Source of the DNA: Lachnospiraceae bacterium
GTDB lineage: Bacteria > Bacillota > Clostridia > Lachnospirales > Lachnospiraceae
Reading direction: 5' to 3'
DNA: 43,162 nt
NCBI GenBank assembly: GCA_017479935.1
Contig: JAFVBO010000050.1
Coordinates: 1 to 43,162, forward strand
The notes under the pieces are model-generated. The model was not told the DNA's origin, did no database searches, and saw only the letters and a list, made by a program, of their open reading frames with translations. Both the position numbers and the translations under genes were made by a program. This document shows positions 25,084 through 31,853 of the stretch, piece after piece. Numbering within the stretch: position 1 is the first letter of the stretch; every line of letters starts with the position of its first letter.

Positions 25084-25125
25084 AAAACCGGGCGCGGATG
25101 AAACCATCCGCGCCCGGTCATTTTT
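25084..25125. terminator. Terminator after the secreted hydrolase gene
   Basis: A 14-bp perfect stem, ACCGGGCGCGGATG / CATCCGCGCCCGGT, with T-runs on both strands. Confidence 0.88.
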
Positions 25126-25164
25126 ACTTATTCTTCAGCACTACATGCCTTAAGCGGTTCTGCT

Positions 25165-26304
25165 TTACTGCTCGAACAGCCACTCCATGTAGAGCGGATT
25201 ACCCATAACCTGCTGCCAGGAAGCATGGTTGAATACACCAAACATACCGGCATCGGTGATCAGGGTCATCTTCACGTTCTTGTTGCCGGCGGATCTCATC
25301 TGCTTGTAAGCTTCGATGGAGCCAGCTACGTTGTTAACCATATCGCTGATGGCATGAACCAGCCATACAGGCTTCTCGGACAGGTTAGACAGATCCGCGT
25401 TCTGGATAGCGCCGCAGCACATCAGAGCAGCGTCGAAGCTGTCGGGCATGAGGGTCAGGTAACGGAAGCCAAGACGGGAACCCATGGACAGGGTGCACAG
25501 ATAGGTCTTGGAAACCTTCAGGTCAGCCTTGACGGCGTTCAGCATCTCATCGTAAACAGCCAGATACTTGTCACGAAGTTCCAGATCGTTGGAAACATCG
25601 GAAACAGGCCACTGAGGTGCGAAAACATAGCAAGGATGCTCTTTCTGCCAGGAAGGATCTGCCCAGCAGGTAGCGATCTTGCTGGCGATCATGTGAGCCT
25701 GGCCATCGGTGCCGGACTCGCCGGAGCCGTGCATAACCATAACCAGAGGCAGTTCTTCATCTTCATGTCCTTCCGGAACAAACAGACGATAGGTGATGTC
25801 TAAGGCAACTTCCTTGCCCTCGGCATCGGTGTACTTGCCGTTGTAAGTGCCATAGCTGAAGTCATCTTCCACCGCGTAGCGGATACCGGAAACGGCTTCA
25901 GGACCCCAAACCTTCAGTTCCTGCTCTTCCTGCGCTTCACGGCCGCTGGAGGCTTCCTTTGCGGGCAGGCCGTACCAAACGGAAACAGAACCGTTTCTGT
26001 TGAAGGGATCCGTTTCGAGCTTAATCTCGCCTTCAGGCGTAAACTGGATCTTGTAAACCGGAACTTCTACCGGATCGCCCACCGTGCCGTCACGTCCGGC
26101 CGGAGGGGTTACCGTTACCTTAAAGACAGCACCGGGTTCCGGGAACAGTTCCTCATCCGGAACGATGGTGACACCGGTGACTTCGGGACCACCGGCGGCG
26201 ATATCCGCATCAATGATCACTTCATCAGCAAGTGCCGTTGCGGAAAAACCGATGCACATAGCTGCTGCAAGAACGACAGCGGTAAGTTTCTTCACGAGTT
26301 TCAT
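25165..26304 (-). CDS. Secreted alpha/beta-hydrolase (esterase/peptidase-like)
   Basis: A 379-aa exported protein with a clear signal peptide (KKLTAVVLAAAMCIGFSATALA, cleavage near ALA-DE). An N-terminal beta-rich domain of ~130 residues precedes an alpha/beta-hydrolase fold. The oxyanion-type segment is MVMHGSGESGTDG. The nucleophile elbow reads TLSMGS, where the first Gly of the usual G-x-S-x-G is Thr. A possible catalytic His is in NHASW near the end. The C-terminal pattern NHxSxW...EWLFxQ is shared with the larger hydrolase at 39313-42090, so the two are probably paralogues. The substrate is unknown. AAGGAGG precedes the start. Confidence 0.85.
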   Translation of the reverse strand: MKLVKKLTAVVLAAAMCIGFSATALADEVIIDADIAAGGPEVTGVTIVPDEELFPEPGAVFKVTVTPPAGRDGTVGDPVEVPVYKIQFTPEGEIKLETDPFNRNGSVSVWYGLPAKEASSGREAQEEQELKVWGPEAVSGIRYAVEDDFSYGTYNGKYTDAEGKEVALDITYRLFVPEGHEDEELPLVMVMHGSGESGTDGQAHMIASKIATCWADPSWQKEHPCYVFAPQWPVSDVSNDLELRDKYLAVYDEMLNAVKADLKVSKTYLCTLSMGSRLGFRYLTLMPDSFDAALMCCGAIQNADLSNLSEKPVWLVHAISDMVNNVAGSIEAYKQMRSAGNKNVKMTLITDAGMFGVFNHASWQQVMGNPLYMEWLFEQ

Positions 26305-26373
26305 TTTGCTCCTCCTTAAAAGAAAATGATTTCGGAGCGGTTCTTCTCTCCCTGCTCCGCATTGGTAAAACCA

Positions 26374-26402
26374 ATTTTATCATTTGTGTAGTGTGTTGTC
26401 AA
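26374..26402 (-). promoter_or_regulatory. Promoter of the secreted hydrolase
   Basis: Minus-strand TTGACA (26397-26402), 17-nt spacer, TAAAAT (26374-26379); a near-consensus sigma-A type promoter 70 bp before the start codon. It separates this gene from the reverse transcriptase upstream. Confidence 0.85.
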
Positions 26403-26547
26403 TCAAAACAAAGAGGATTATTATTTTGAGCATTATGCCGGTATTGTCCCCGTGAATTACTTGTATAATCATCGATACATACAATTATTCTTAAGTATTC
26501 TTATGTTTTTTACACGCTTATACGTAATGTCCGACCCAGTCGTTTTC

Positions 26548-27648
26548 TTATGATTCCGCCCTGCCTGAGCCCTCTGCCTTGATCATTTCTGTCACAATCG
26601 CCTTGTATTCCCGCATTGCCTCATCCCTCGGATTGATAAACAGCGCATAGGAGATCCGGCCCAGAAGCTGGCTTAAGTACCGCTCTTTACTCAGGTCACG
26701 GGATGTCCCTGTTTCTCTTAGGCAGCTTTCCTTCCCGTTTCCAGATGCTTCCTGCAGATGGTTTTTCCCACTCGCAAGCCCTTCCCGCAAGTGCCGCAGA
26801 TGGCTCTTCCCACTCGCAAGCCCTTCCTGCAAGTGCCGCAGATGGCTCTCCAGGCCATACCTGCGAATATAATACATCTCCTGCCGGATCTTCTTTCTCT
26901 CGCTTTCCGGAAGCTGCGTCTTTTCATTCACGACGATGCCCGTCACTTCCTGCTGCTGCCCCTGTTTCCGCACGCGGGTTTTCTCCCGGTTTAACTTCAT
27001 GGACAGCTTGCCGCATTCCTCCTTCACGAAGCGGATCACCTCGGTCTCCTCAAAGTCCCCGGAGAAGGTCATGTCATCCGCGTAACGGGTATAGCGGATG
27101 CCTCTCTCCCGGCAGAACGCGCCAACCTTCGCATCGAAGCCCAGCATGACCAGGTTGGAAAGCGCCGCGCTCGTCGGCGCCCCCTGCGGCAGGCACCCGT
27201 TCCGGCAGCAAAGCGCTGCCAGCAACATGGCCACGTCTTTCTTGTACCCCGCATCCAGAAATACCCGGAAGACAGAATACCGCCGGATGTGATCGAAAAA
27301 GCCCTCGATGTCCAGGCTGAGCACCTTCTTCTGCCGCCGGTGGAATTTGGCGTTGTCCTTCACGGAGTACCCTTTCCGGTAGGCCTTGGCATAGGGGGAC
27401 GGCTCCAGCAGATCCAGAATGTGATGCAGAATCCAGGTCTGCATTTTTTTCAGCTCCGGGAGCGGTTCATACAGTTCCCGAAAACCGCCCCGTTTTTTAG
27501 GGATGCGGCTGTGCTGATAGTATTTGTGGGTTTCATTGGCAATCCCGTAGACGTACTCCGTTTTATGCCCCAAAAGGGAGCAAAGTTCCCACGGGCGGCC
27601 AATCTGCGGACATTTCTTCTCCTCGCTCATCGTTTGTCTCCCTGCCAT
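26548..27648 (-). CDS. Retron-type reverse transcriptase
   Basis: A 366-aa reverse transcriptase. Retron hallmarks are all present: the NAxxH motif of region X (NAKFH, 99-103), SLDIEGFF with the first catalytic Asp (113), LPQGAPTS (153-160), the catalytic YADD (189-192) within RYTRYADDMTFSG, and the VTG motif of region Y (235-237). Such enzymes make msDNA from a linked RNA and usually serve in phage defence. The start at 27648 has GGAG 6 nt upstream; another ATG at 27630 is possible. Oddly, the thumb region carries 42-nt tandem repeats giving SHLRHLQEGLASGK-type units. No separate effector gene is recognisable next to it, so it may be an RT-only retron or have a distant partner. Confidence 0.9.
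   Translation of the reverse strand: MAGRQTMSEEKKCPQIGRPWELCSLLGHKTEYVYGIANETHKYYQHSRIPKKRGGFRELYEPLPELKKMQTWILHHILDLLEPSPYAKAYRKGYSVKDNAKFHRRQKKVLSLDIEGFFDHIRRYSVFRVFLDAGYKKDVAMLLAALCCRNGCLPQGAPTSAALSNLVMLGFDAKVGAFCRERGIRYTRYADDMTFSGDFEETEVIRFVKEECGKLSMKLNREKTRVRKQGQQQEVTGIVVNEKTQLPESERKKIRQEMYYIRRYGLESHLRHLQEGLASGKSHLRHLREGLASGKNHLQEASGNGKESCLRETGTSRDLSKERYLSQLLGRISYALFINPRDEAMREYKAIVTEMIKAEGSGRAES
26757..26855. repeat. 42-nt tandem repeat inside the reverse transcriptase gene
   Basis: Two full units (26757-26798, 26799-26840) and a partial third. They encode 14-residue HLRHLQEGLASGK-type repeats between the VTG motif and the C-terminal helices and keep the reading frame. Confidence 0.88.
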
Positions 27649-27706
27649 TTTCGCTCCATGTCATTTGATATCGCCCCTTCGTACAGCGACGCGACCGGGC
27701 AATATC
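27648..27706 (-). repeat. Conserved stem-loop motif R8 copy B, at the RT start
   Basis: On the minus strand GTGATATTGCCC pairs with GGGCGATATCAA, with the loop pieces GGTCGCG and GCTGTACGAAG, followed by GGAGCGAAAATG that includes the reverse transcriptase ribosome site and start. It matches copy A at 25027-25080. Confidence 0.72.
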
Positions 27707-27713
27707 ACTCAAA

Positions 27714-27773
27714 CAGGAAACCGGACGTGCCTTGGCCAGGCCTTTTGGCCCTTTCCAAAACCACGTCCGGTCT
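27714..27773. other. Long hairpin upstream of the reverse transcriptase
   Basis: ACCGGACGTG and CACGTCCGGT form a perfect 10-bp stem; inside, GGCC...GGCC segments can pair. No strong T-run follows on the RT strand. It may be part of the retron RNA region or a weak terminator. Confidence 0.6.
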
Positions 27774-27809
27774 GTCGTCTCTGCGCATAACTGCACTGAG
27801 ATTATTTTT

Positions 27810-28029
27810 GTACACTCTACAATAATATCAGCGGTTGCAGCCATCATTCGCCAGAATGGGGCTGCAACCCGGCGCGCTTTCTCGTTATGAAAGCGCGCGA
27901 TGCCTGAAGAAGTGGCGCTTTACTCCTGTAAAGCGCGGCGGATTCAGGCGACCAGAGGACAAGTTCCTCTTAGATCCGCGACTCGCGGATCCCTTACACC
28001 TGTTTCTAAGTGTATCGTCTAAAGTGTAC
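27810..28029 (-). ncRNA. Candidate retron msr-msd RNA
   Basis: On the RT strand, GTACACTTTA (28020-28029) can pair over 10 bp (one G-U) with TAGAGTGTAC (27810-27819), like the a1/a2 repeats of retrons. The first repeat ends in TTTA followed by G, resembling the TTA-G branch-site context of known retrons. Between them lie five hairpins: GATCCGCG/CGCGGATC, GAGGA/TCCTC, GCCTGAA...TTCAGGC around GCGCTTTAC/GTAAAGCGC, GCGCGCTTTC/GAAAGCGCGC and GGTTGCAGCC/GGCTGCAACC. The order short hairpins then long hairpins fits msr then msd. The a2 end is ~160 nt before the RT, farther than usual, so this remains a hypothesis. Confidence 0.5.
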
Positions 28030-28059
28030 GCTTAAAAAAGTCGATTTCGTTTAGCGCAG

Positions 28060-28115
28060 GTCCCTGGCCATCCGCCTACGGCGTAGGTCGCGCTGTTGGC
28101 GCTTATGCCTGGGAC
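28060..28115. repeat. R2 palindrome copy 2
   Basis: A 56-bp unit with GTCCC-GGC / GCC-GGGAC arms and the internal CCGCCTACGGCG hairpin, matching 30-85 in length and design. It lies just after the nagB stop and may reduce read-through into the retron region. Confidence 0.82.
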
Positions 28116-28131
28116 TGCCACATTTATAGAA

Positions 28132-28923
28132 TTACAGTCTCTCGGCCTTCTCGATATCCTTAAAGTACTTGTAGGTATCCACGGTCAGCTCGCCGCAGGC
28201 ATCCTCATCGCAGGCGATGATGGCGCCGTTGTGCATCTGCAGAGCGCTGCAGGTCCACTTCTGGCTGACGTTTCCTTCCACGCTCTTGGCAAGCGCGCGG
28301 GCCTTGTTGTGGCCGCTGATCAGAACCAGCACTTCCTTCGAATCCGTGACGGTGCCGATACCAACGGAAAGCGCGAACGCCGGAACCTTCTCCGGATCGT
28401 TTCCGAAGAAACGGGAGTTGACGATGCGGGTGTCCGTCGTCAGGGCGCGCAGGCCGGTGCGGGAGGTCAGGGAGGTGAAGGGCTCGTTGAACGCCAGGTG
28501 GCCGTCCACGCCGATGCCGCCCATGAACAGGTCAATTCCGCCGTAGGAAGCAATCTTCTCCTCGTAGCGGCGGCACTCCTCTTCCGGATCCTCGGCCATG
28601 CCGTTTAAGATGTTAATGTTCTCCGGTTTCATATCCACCAGATGATCAAAGAAATTGTCGTGCATGAAGTACCAGTAGCTCTGGTCGTGCTCGTGAGGCA
28701 GACCCACATACTCGTCCATGTTGAACGTGACCACGTTCGCGAAGGAAACCTCGCCAGCCTTGTTCATGCGAACCAGCTCCTGGTAAACGCCGATCGGGGA
28801 GGAACCCGTGGGAAGGCCCAGCACGAAGGGACGCGCTTCCTTGTGGCCGTTGATCTTCGCCGCGATGTAGTTCGCAGCCCATTTGCACATTTTATTGTAA
28901 TCTTCCTGAATAACAACTCTCAT
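28132..28923 (-). CDS. nagB: Glucosamine-6-phosphate deaminase
   Basis: Converts glucosamine-6-phosphate to fructose-6-phosphate and ammonia, the catabolic counter-reaction to GlmS. The 263 aa match the hexameric NagB family. Motifs are [16 protein letters not shown] (phosphate site), [12 protein letters not shown] (general-base Asp72), [14 protein letters not shown] (Asp and the catalytic His143 region) and [14 protein letters not shown]-like [17 protein letters not shown]. Near its start is a CCCCCAG/CTGGGGG hairpin (about 28962-28985). It lies 181 bp after glmM on the same strand, so the two may share a transcript, though they act in opposite directions of amino-sugar flow. Confidence 0.95.
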   Translation of the reverse strand: MRVVIQEDYNKMCKWAANYIAAKINGHKEARPFVLGLPTGSSPIGVYQELVRMNKAGEVSFANVVTFNMDEYVGLPHEHDQSYWYFMHDNFFDHLVDMKPENINILNGMAEDPEEECRRYEEKIASYGGIDLFMGGIGVDGHLAFNEPFTSLTSRTGLRALTTDTRIVNSRFFGNDPEKVPAFALSVGIGTVTDSKEVLVLISGHNKARALAKSVEGNVSQKWTCSALQMHNGAIIACDEDACGELTVDTYKYFKDIEKAERL

Positions 28924-29029
28924 GGTTTCTCAAATGCTCCTTATCTGTTTTAAGTCAATGGAATGTCCCCCAGGTTAAGCTGGGGGCTACGGTTATCTAT
29001 ACCTTTATTTAGTAACTACTCAGCAAACA

Positions 29030-29147
29030 GGTCCCTTGGTCGTGCCGACGTTCATACCTACAAGTCATACGCCACATGGCCCTTGGCCTTGATGACGTTC
29101 ATTCTTACAGGTCGTACGCCACATGGCCCTTGGCCTTGATGACGTTC
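29030..29147 (-). repeat. 47-bp tandem duplication of the glmM 3' end
   Basis: The last 13 codons and stop of glmM (VIKAKGHVAYDL) are repeated after the stop with a period of exactly 47 bp. GACGTTC ends at 29147 (in the gene), 29100 and 29053. The second unit is nearly identical and keeps an in-register TAG; the third is degenerate and partial. Confidence 0.88.
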
Positions 29148-30463
29148 ACCACTTTATCCACGCACTCGCGGCACTCTTCTTCCGTCGTGCTTTCCACCAT
29201 CACGCGGATAACCGGCTCGGTACCGCTCTCGCGCACCAGAATACGGCCTCTGGTTCCCAGCTGTGCCTTCACCTCATCGACTGCAGCCTGCACATCCGGA
29301 TCGTTCTGCGCTTCCGGCTTGGAGTGCACGCGCACGTTCTCCAGCACCTGCGGATAGAACTTGCAGGGCGCTGCCAGCTCGGACAGCGGTTTGTTCTTCG
29401 CCAGCATGGCCTCCATCACCTTGATGGCGGTTAAAATACCGTCGCCGGTGGTGGCATACTTGGTGAAGATGATGTGGCCGGACTGCTCGCCGCCGATGCG
29501 GTGGCCGTTCTGAACCATGTTCTCGTAGACGTACTTGTCGCCTACCTTGGTCTGCTCATATTCAATGCCCACCGCATCTAAGGCCTTGTACAGACCGAAG
29601 TTGGACATGACGGTGGTCACGATCTTGTTGTTGCGAAGCTTGCCTCTCTCCTTCATGTACAGACCGTACAGATAAAGGATGTGGTCGCCCGTCACGACAT
29701 CGCCGTTTTCATCCACGGCAAAGCAGCGGTCCGCATCGCCGTCGAAGGCAAAGCCGACATCCAGCTTGTTGCCTTTCACGAAGCGCTGCAGGCCTTCGAT
29801 GTGGGTGGATCCGCAGTCTAAGTTGATGTTCAGACCGTTCGGCTCCGCGTTGATCACATAGGTCTTGGCGCCAAGGGCGTCAAACACGGCTTTGGCGATC
29901 GTCCAGGACGCGCCGTTTGCGCAGTCAAGGCCCACTCTCTTGCCCTTGAAGGAGAACCGGGAGATGGAAATCAGGTAGCCAATGTAGCGGTTACGGCCGG
30001 CCACGTAGTCTACCGTGCAGCCGATCTTGTCGCGGGTGGCCATCGGGATGTCCGTGAAGGTACCGTCCAGATACTCTTCCAGGAGCTTTAAGGTCTCCTC
30101 GTCCATCTTCTCGCCGTTGTCGTTTAACAGCTTGATGCCGTTGTCATAGTAGGGGTTGTGGGACGCGCTGATCATGATGCCGCAGTCGAAATCGTCCACC
30201 CGGGTGATGTAGGACACGCTGGGGGTGGTCGTGACGTGCATGATGTAGGCATCCGCGCCGGAGGCGGTCAGACCCGTGACAAGGCCATACTCATACATAT
30301 AGGAAGAACGTCTCGTATCCTTGCCGATGACGATCTTCGCCTTCTTGCCAATGCGGGCGCCGTAGTACCAGCCAAGGAAACGGCCCGTCTTTACCGCATG
30401 ATCATAGGTCAGGACAACGTTTGCTTCCCCGCGGAAACCGTCTGTTCCAAAATACTTACCCAT
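29105..30463 (-). CDS. glmM: Phosphoglucosamine mutase
   Basis: Interconverts glucosamine-6-phosphate and glucosamine-1-phosphate on the way to UDP-GlcNAc for peptidoglycan. The 452-aa length is normal. Motifs are FGTDGFRGEAN at the N-terminus, the phosphoserine loop MISASHNPYYDNGIK, the Mg-binding FAFDGDADRCF, the sugar-binding GGEQSGHIIF, and the phosphate-binding RESGTEPVIRVMVE. The start follows the stop of the beta-helix acetyltransferase gene by 3 bp with GGGAGG in the overlap, so the two are cotranscribed behind the ribozyme. Its 3' end is duplicated downstream. Confidence 0.96.
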   Translation of the reverse strand: MGKYFGTDGFRGEANVVLTYDHAVKTGRFLGWYYGARIGKKAKIVIGKDTRRSSYMYEYGLVTGLTASGADAYIMHVTTTPSVSYITRVDDFDCGIMISASHNPYYDNGIKLLNDNGEKMDEETLKLLEEYLDGTFTDIPMATRDKIGCTVDYVAGRNRYIGYLISISRFSFKGKRVGLDCANGASWTIAKAVFDALGAKTYVINAEPNGLNINLDCGSTHIEGLQRFVKGNKLDVGFAFDGDADRCFAVDENGDVVTGDHILYLYGLYMKERGKLRNNKIVTTVMSNFGLYKALDAVGIEYEQTKVGDKYVYENMVQNGHRIGGEQSGHIIFTKYATTGDGILTAIKVMEAMLAKNKPLSELAAPCKFYPQVLENVRVHSKPEAQNDPDVQAAVDEVKAQLGTRGRILVRESGTEPVIRVMVESTTEEECRECVDKVVNVIKAKGHVAYDL

Positions 30464-30466
30464 CGT

Positions 30467-31132
30467 TTAATCCTCCCTCTTAATCACGGTCTTGCCGGTG
30501 TTTTTGTAGATGCTGTGCTCCGGAACCACACCGCGCACGCAGGAGGTCGGATATACATTACTATAGCGGCCGATGACGGTACCCGGGTTGCAGACGCTGT
30601 TGCATCCGCACTCCACGTGGTCGCCGAGCATGGCGCCGAACTTCTTTAAGCCGGTTTCGATCTCGCCTTCCGGCGCGTGTACCACCACAAGCTTCTTGTC
30701 CGAGCGGACATTGCTGGTGATGGAGCCGGCGCCCATGTGCGCATAATAGCCCAGGATCGAATCGCCTACATAATTGTAATGGGGCGTCTGCACGTGATCA
30801 AACAGAATCACGTTCTTTAACTCCACCGAGTTGCCCACGACGCAGTCCGCACCGACAAGGGCGCTTCCGCGGATGAACGCGCAGTGGCGGACCTCCGTGT
30901 TCGGCCCGATGATGCAGGGGCTGCCTAAGTAAGCCGACGGAAACACTTTCGCCGTCTTATGCACCCACACCTGCGGGGACACTTCCGTGTACTCGTCTTT
31001 GGAAAGCGTCTCGCCCAGGGCGATAATCATGTCCTTGATGCCCTTTAACGCTTCCCACGGATACGTAAACTGAGAAAGATAGTCCTTCGCCAGCGTATGA
31101 TCCAGATCATATAAATCCTTAATTGTATACAT
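30467..31132 (-). CDS. Left-handed beta-helix acetyltransferase, GlmU-C-like
   Basis: A 221-aa protein (start 31132 with GGAGG 12 nt upstream; a longer frame to 31291 would run through the ribozyme). It begins with a short helical part (MYTIKDLYDL) and then consists of hexapeptide repeats, e.g. VWVHKTAKVFPSAYLGSPCI, IGPNTEVRHCAFIRG, GADCVVGNSVELKNVI, ending in GTVIGRYSNVYPTSCVRGVV. The motif HYNYVGDSILGYYAHMGAGS resembles the acetyl-CoA/GlcN-1-P site of GlmU. There is no uridylyltransferase domain. Directly upstream of glmM, it probably acetylates GlcN-1-P or a related sugar phosphate. Other sugar O/N-acetyltransferases remain possible. Confidence 0.82.
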   Translation of the reverse strand: MYTIKDLYDLDHTLAKDYLSQFTYPWEALKGIKDMIIALGETLSKDEYTEVSPQVWVHKTAKVFPSAYLGSPCIIGPNTEVRHCAFIRGSALVGADCVVGNSVELKNVILFDHVQTPHYNYVGDSILGYYAHMGAGSITSNVRSDKKLVVVHAPEGEIETGLKKFGAMLGDHVECGCNSVCNPGTVIGRYSNVYPTSCVRGVVPEHSIYKNTGKTVIKRED

Positions 31133-31204
31133 AACTGCTAATTCCCTCCGGTCCTGTTGAACCTTATTTCTGCTTTCCTTCCTCTGCCCAGGAGGTATTG
31201 CTTT

Positions 31205-31352
31205 CCAACGTGACAGGAAACTCTCTGTTACAGTGTTCATTCTGCTCTTTGTATTTCCCTTACGACCCACGTTTTTAGGCCGCGACAGCATCCGCCGAAT
31301 CTTTCGATGACTGCCGACCTCGTCAACCTTTTCAGGTCCCGGCGCTAAACGC
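31205..31352 (-). ncRNA. glmS-class ribozyme/riboswitch
   Basis: On the minus strand the conserved glmS ribozyme blocks occur in order: A-GCGCC (cleavage between 31346 and 31345), GGTTGACGAGG, TCGGCGGATGC, and GTCGTAAGG, followed by a GGGAAA...TTTCC helix (P4-like, ending near 31213). Spacing matches the known ribozyme. It self-cleaves when glucosamine-6-phosphate is bound, destabilising the mRNA. Here it controls the acetyltransferase-glmM operon; no glmS is in the window. Confidence 0.9.
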
Positions 31353-31397
31353 TTCCTTGTTCCTCCTTATTCTTAAAAGGATGCGCTTTTACATGAA

Positions 31398-31447
31398 TAC
31401 GGTCTCTTTCGCGGGCAGACGATGCGATCACTCATGAGACCATATTC
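31398..31447 (-). promoter_or_regulatory. 5' hairpin of the ribozyme leader
   Basis: GAATATGGTCTC at the predicted 5' end pairs with GAGACCGTATTC (12 bp, one G-U), making a stable 5'-terminal stem upstream of the ribozyme. Confidence 0.65.
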
Positions 31448-31453
31448 TTTTTT

Positions 31454-31481
31454 ATTATACAAACATACAAAAAAGTGTCAA
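31454..31481 (-). promoter_or_regulatory. Strong promoter of the ribozyme-glmM operon
   Basis: Minus-strand TTGACA (31476-31481), 16-nt spacer, TATAAT (31454-31459). The leader to the first start codon is ~315 nt. Confidence 0.9.
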
Positions 31482-31542
31482 GAAAAAAGTTCTCGTGGGA
31501 GGGTGGGCTTTTCCCACAAGGATTATTCTTCCCTCGATGACG

Positions 31543-31737
31543 GGGATGGGCAGAGTTTCCGGCGCAGGCCTCGCGGCGCTCCGATGAGCTAACTCCTAAC
31601 TGCGACATCAACAATCCCCTCCATGAGTCAAAGGCGACGACTCATGGAGGGGATTGTTGTGTCTTCGTAAGGAGTGGATCTCATCTCCGCTAAAAGCGCT
31701 CGTGAATTGCCTGCGTCTGGAAACTTCTGCCCATCCC
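31543..31737. repeat. ~200-bp long hairpin R7 copy 3
   Basis: The outer stem GGGATGGGCAG...GGCGCAGGC pairs with GCCTGCG...CTGCCCATCCC. The conserved strands GAGCTAACTCCTAACT and GTAAGGAGTGGATCTC are present. The centre is ACAATCCCCTCCATGAGTC paired with its complement. Same orientation as copy 1. It lies between the EIIC-like gene and the glmM-operon promoter. Confidence 0.85.
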
Positions 31738-31853
31738 CTGTTATATCCGTGCATGCATAAGGAAAAAATCCGGCTTTCTTTCTTCGAAAGCTCTGTCTCA
31801 AGCTCTGGCATCCGGGAAAAAGCACCGGCTCTTTCCGTTTTCGATAAGCTGTT

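Noticed and set aside
25165-26304. Secreted hydrolase as the retron effector
   Set aside because: It has a signal peptide and its own near-consensus promoter, so joint function with the cytoplasmic reverse transcriptase is unlikely.
26548-27648. Group II intron maturase
   Set aside because: No maturase or endonuclease domain and no intron ends; NAxxH and VTG motifs point to a retron enzyme.
28132-31132. A glmS gene within the amino-sugar cluster
   Set aside because: None of the proteins has the glutaminase N-terminus or SIS domains of GlmS.
31133-31291. N-terminal extension of the beta-helix acetyltransferase
   Set aside because: The extension is translated from the glmS ribozyme; the start at 31132 has its own ribosome site and gives a normal family N-terminus.
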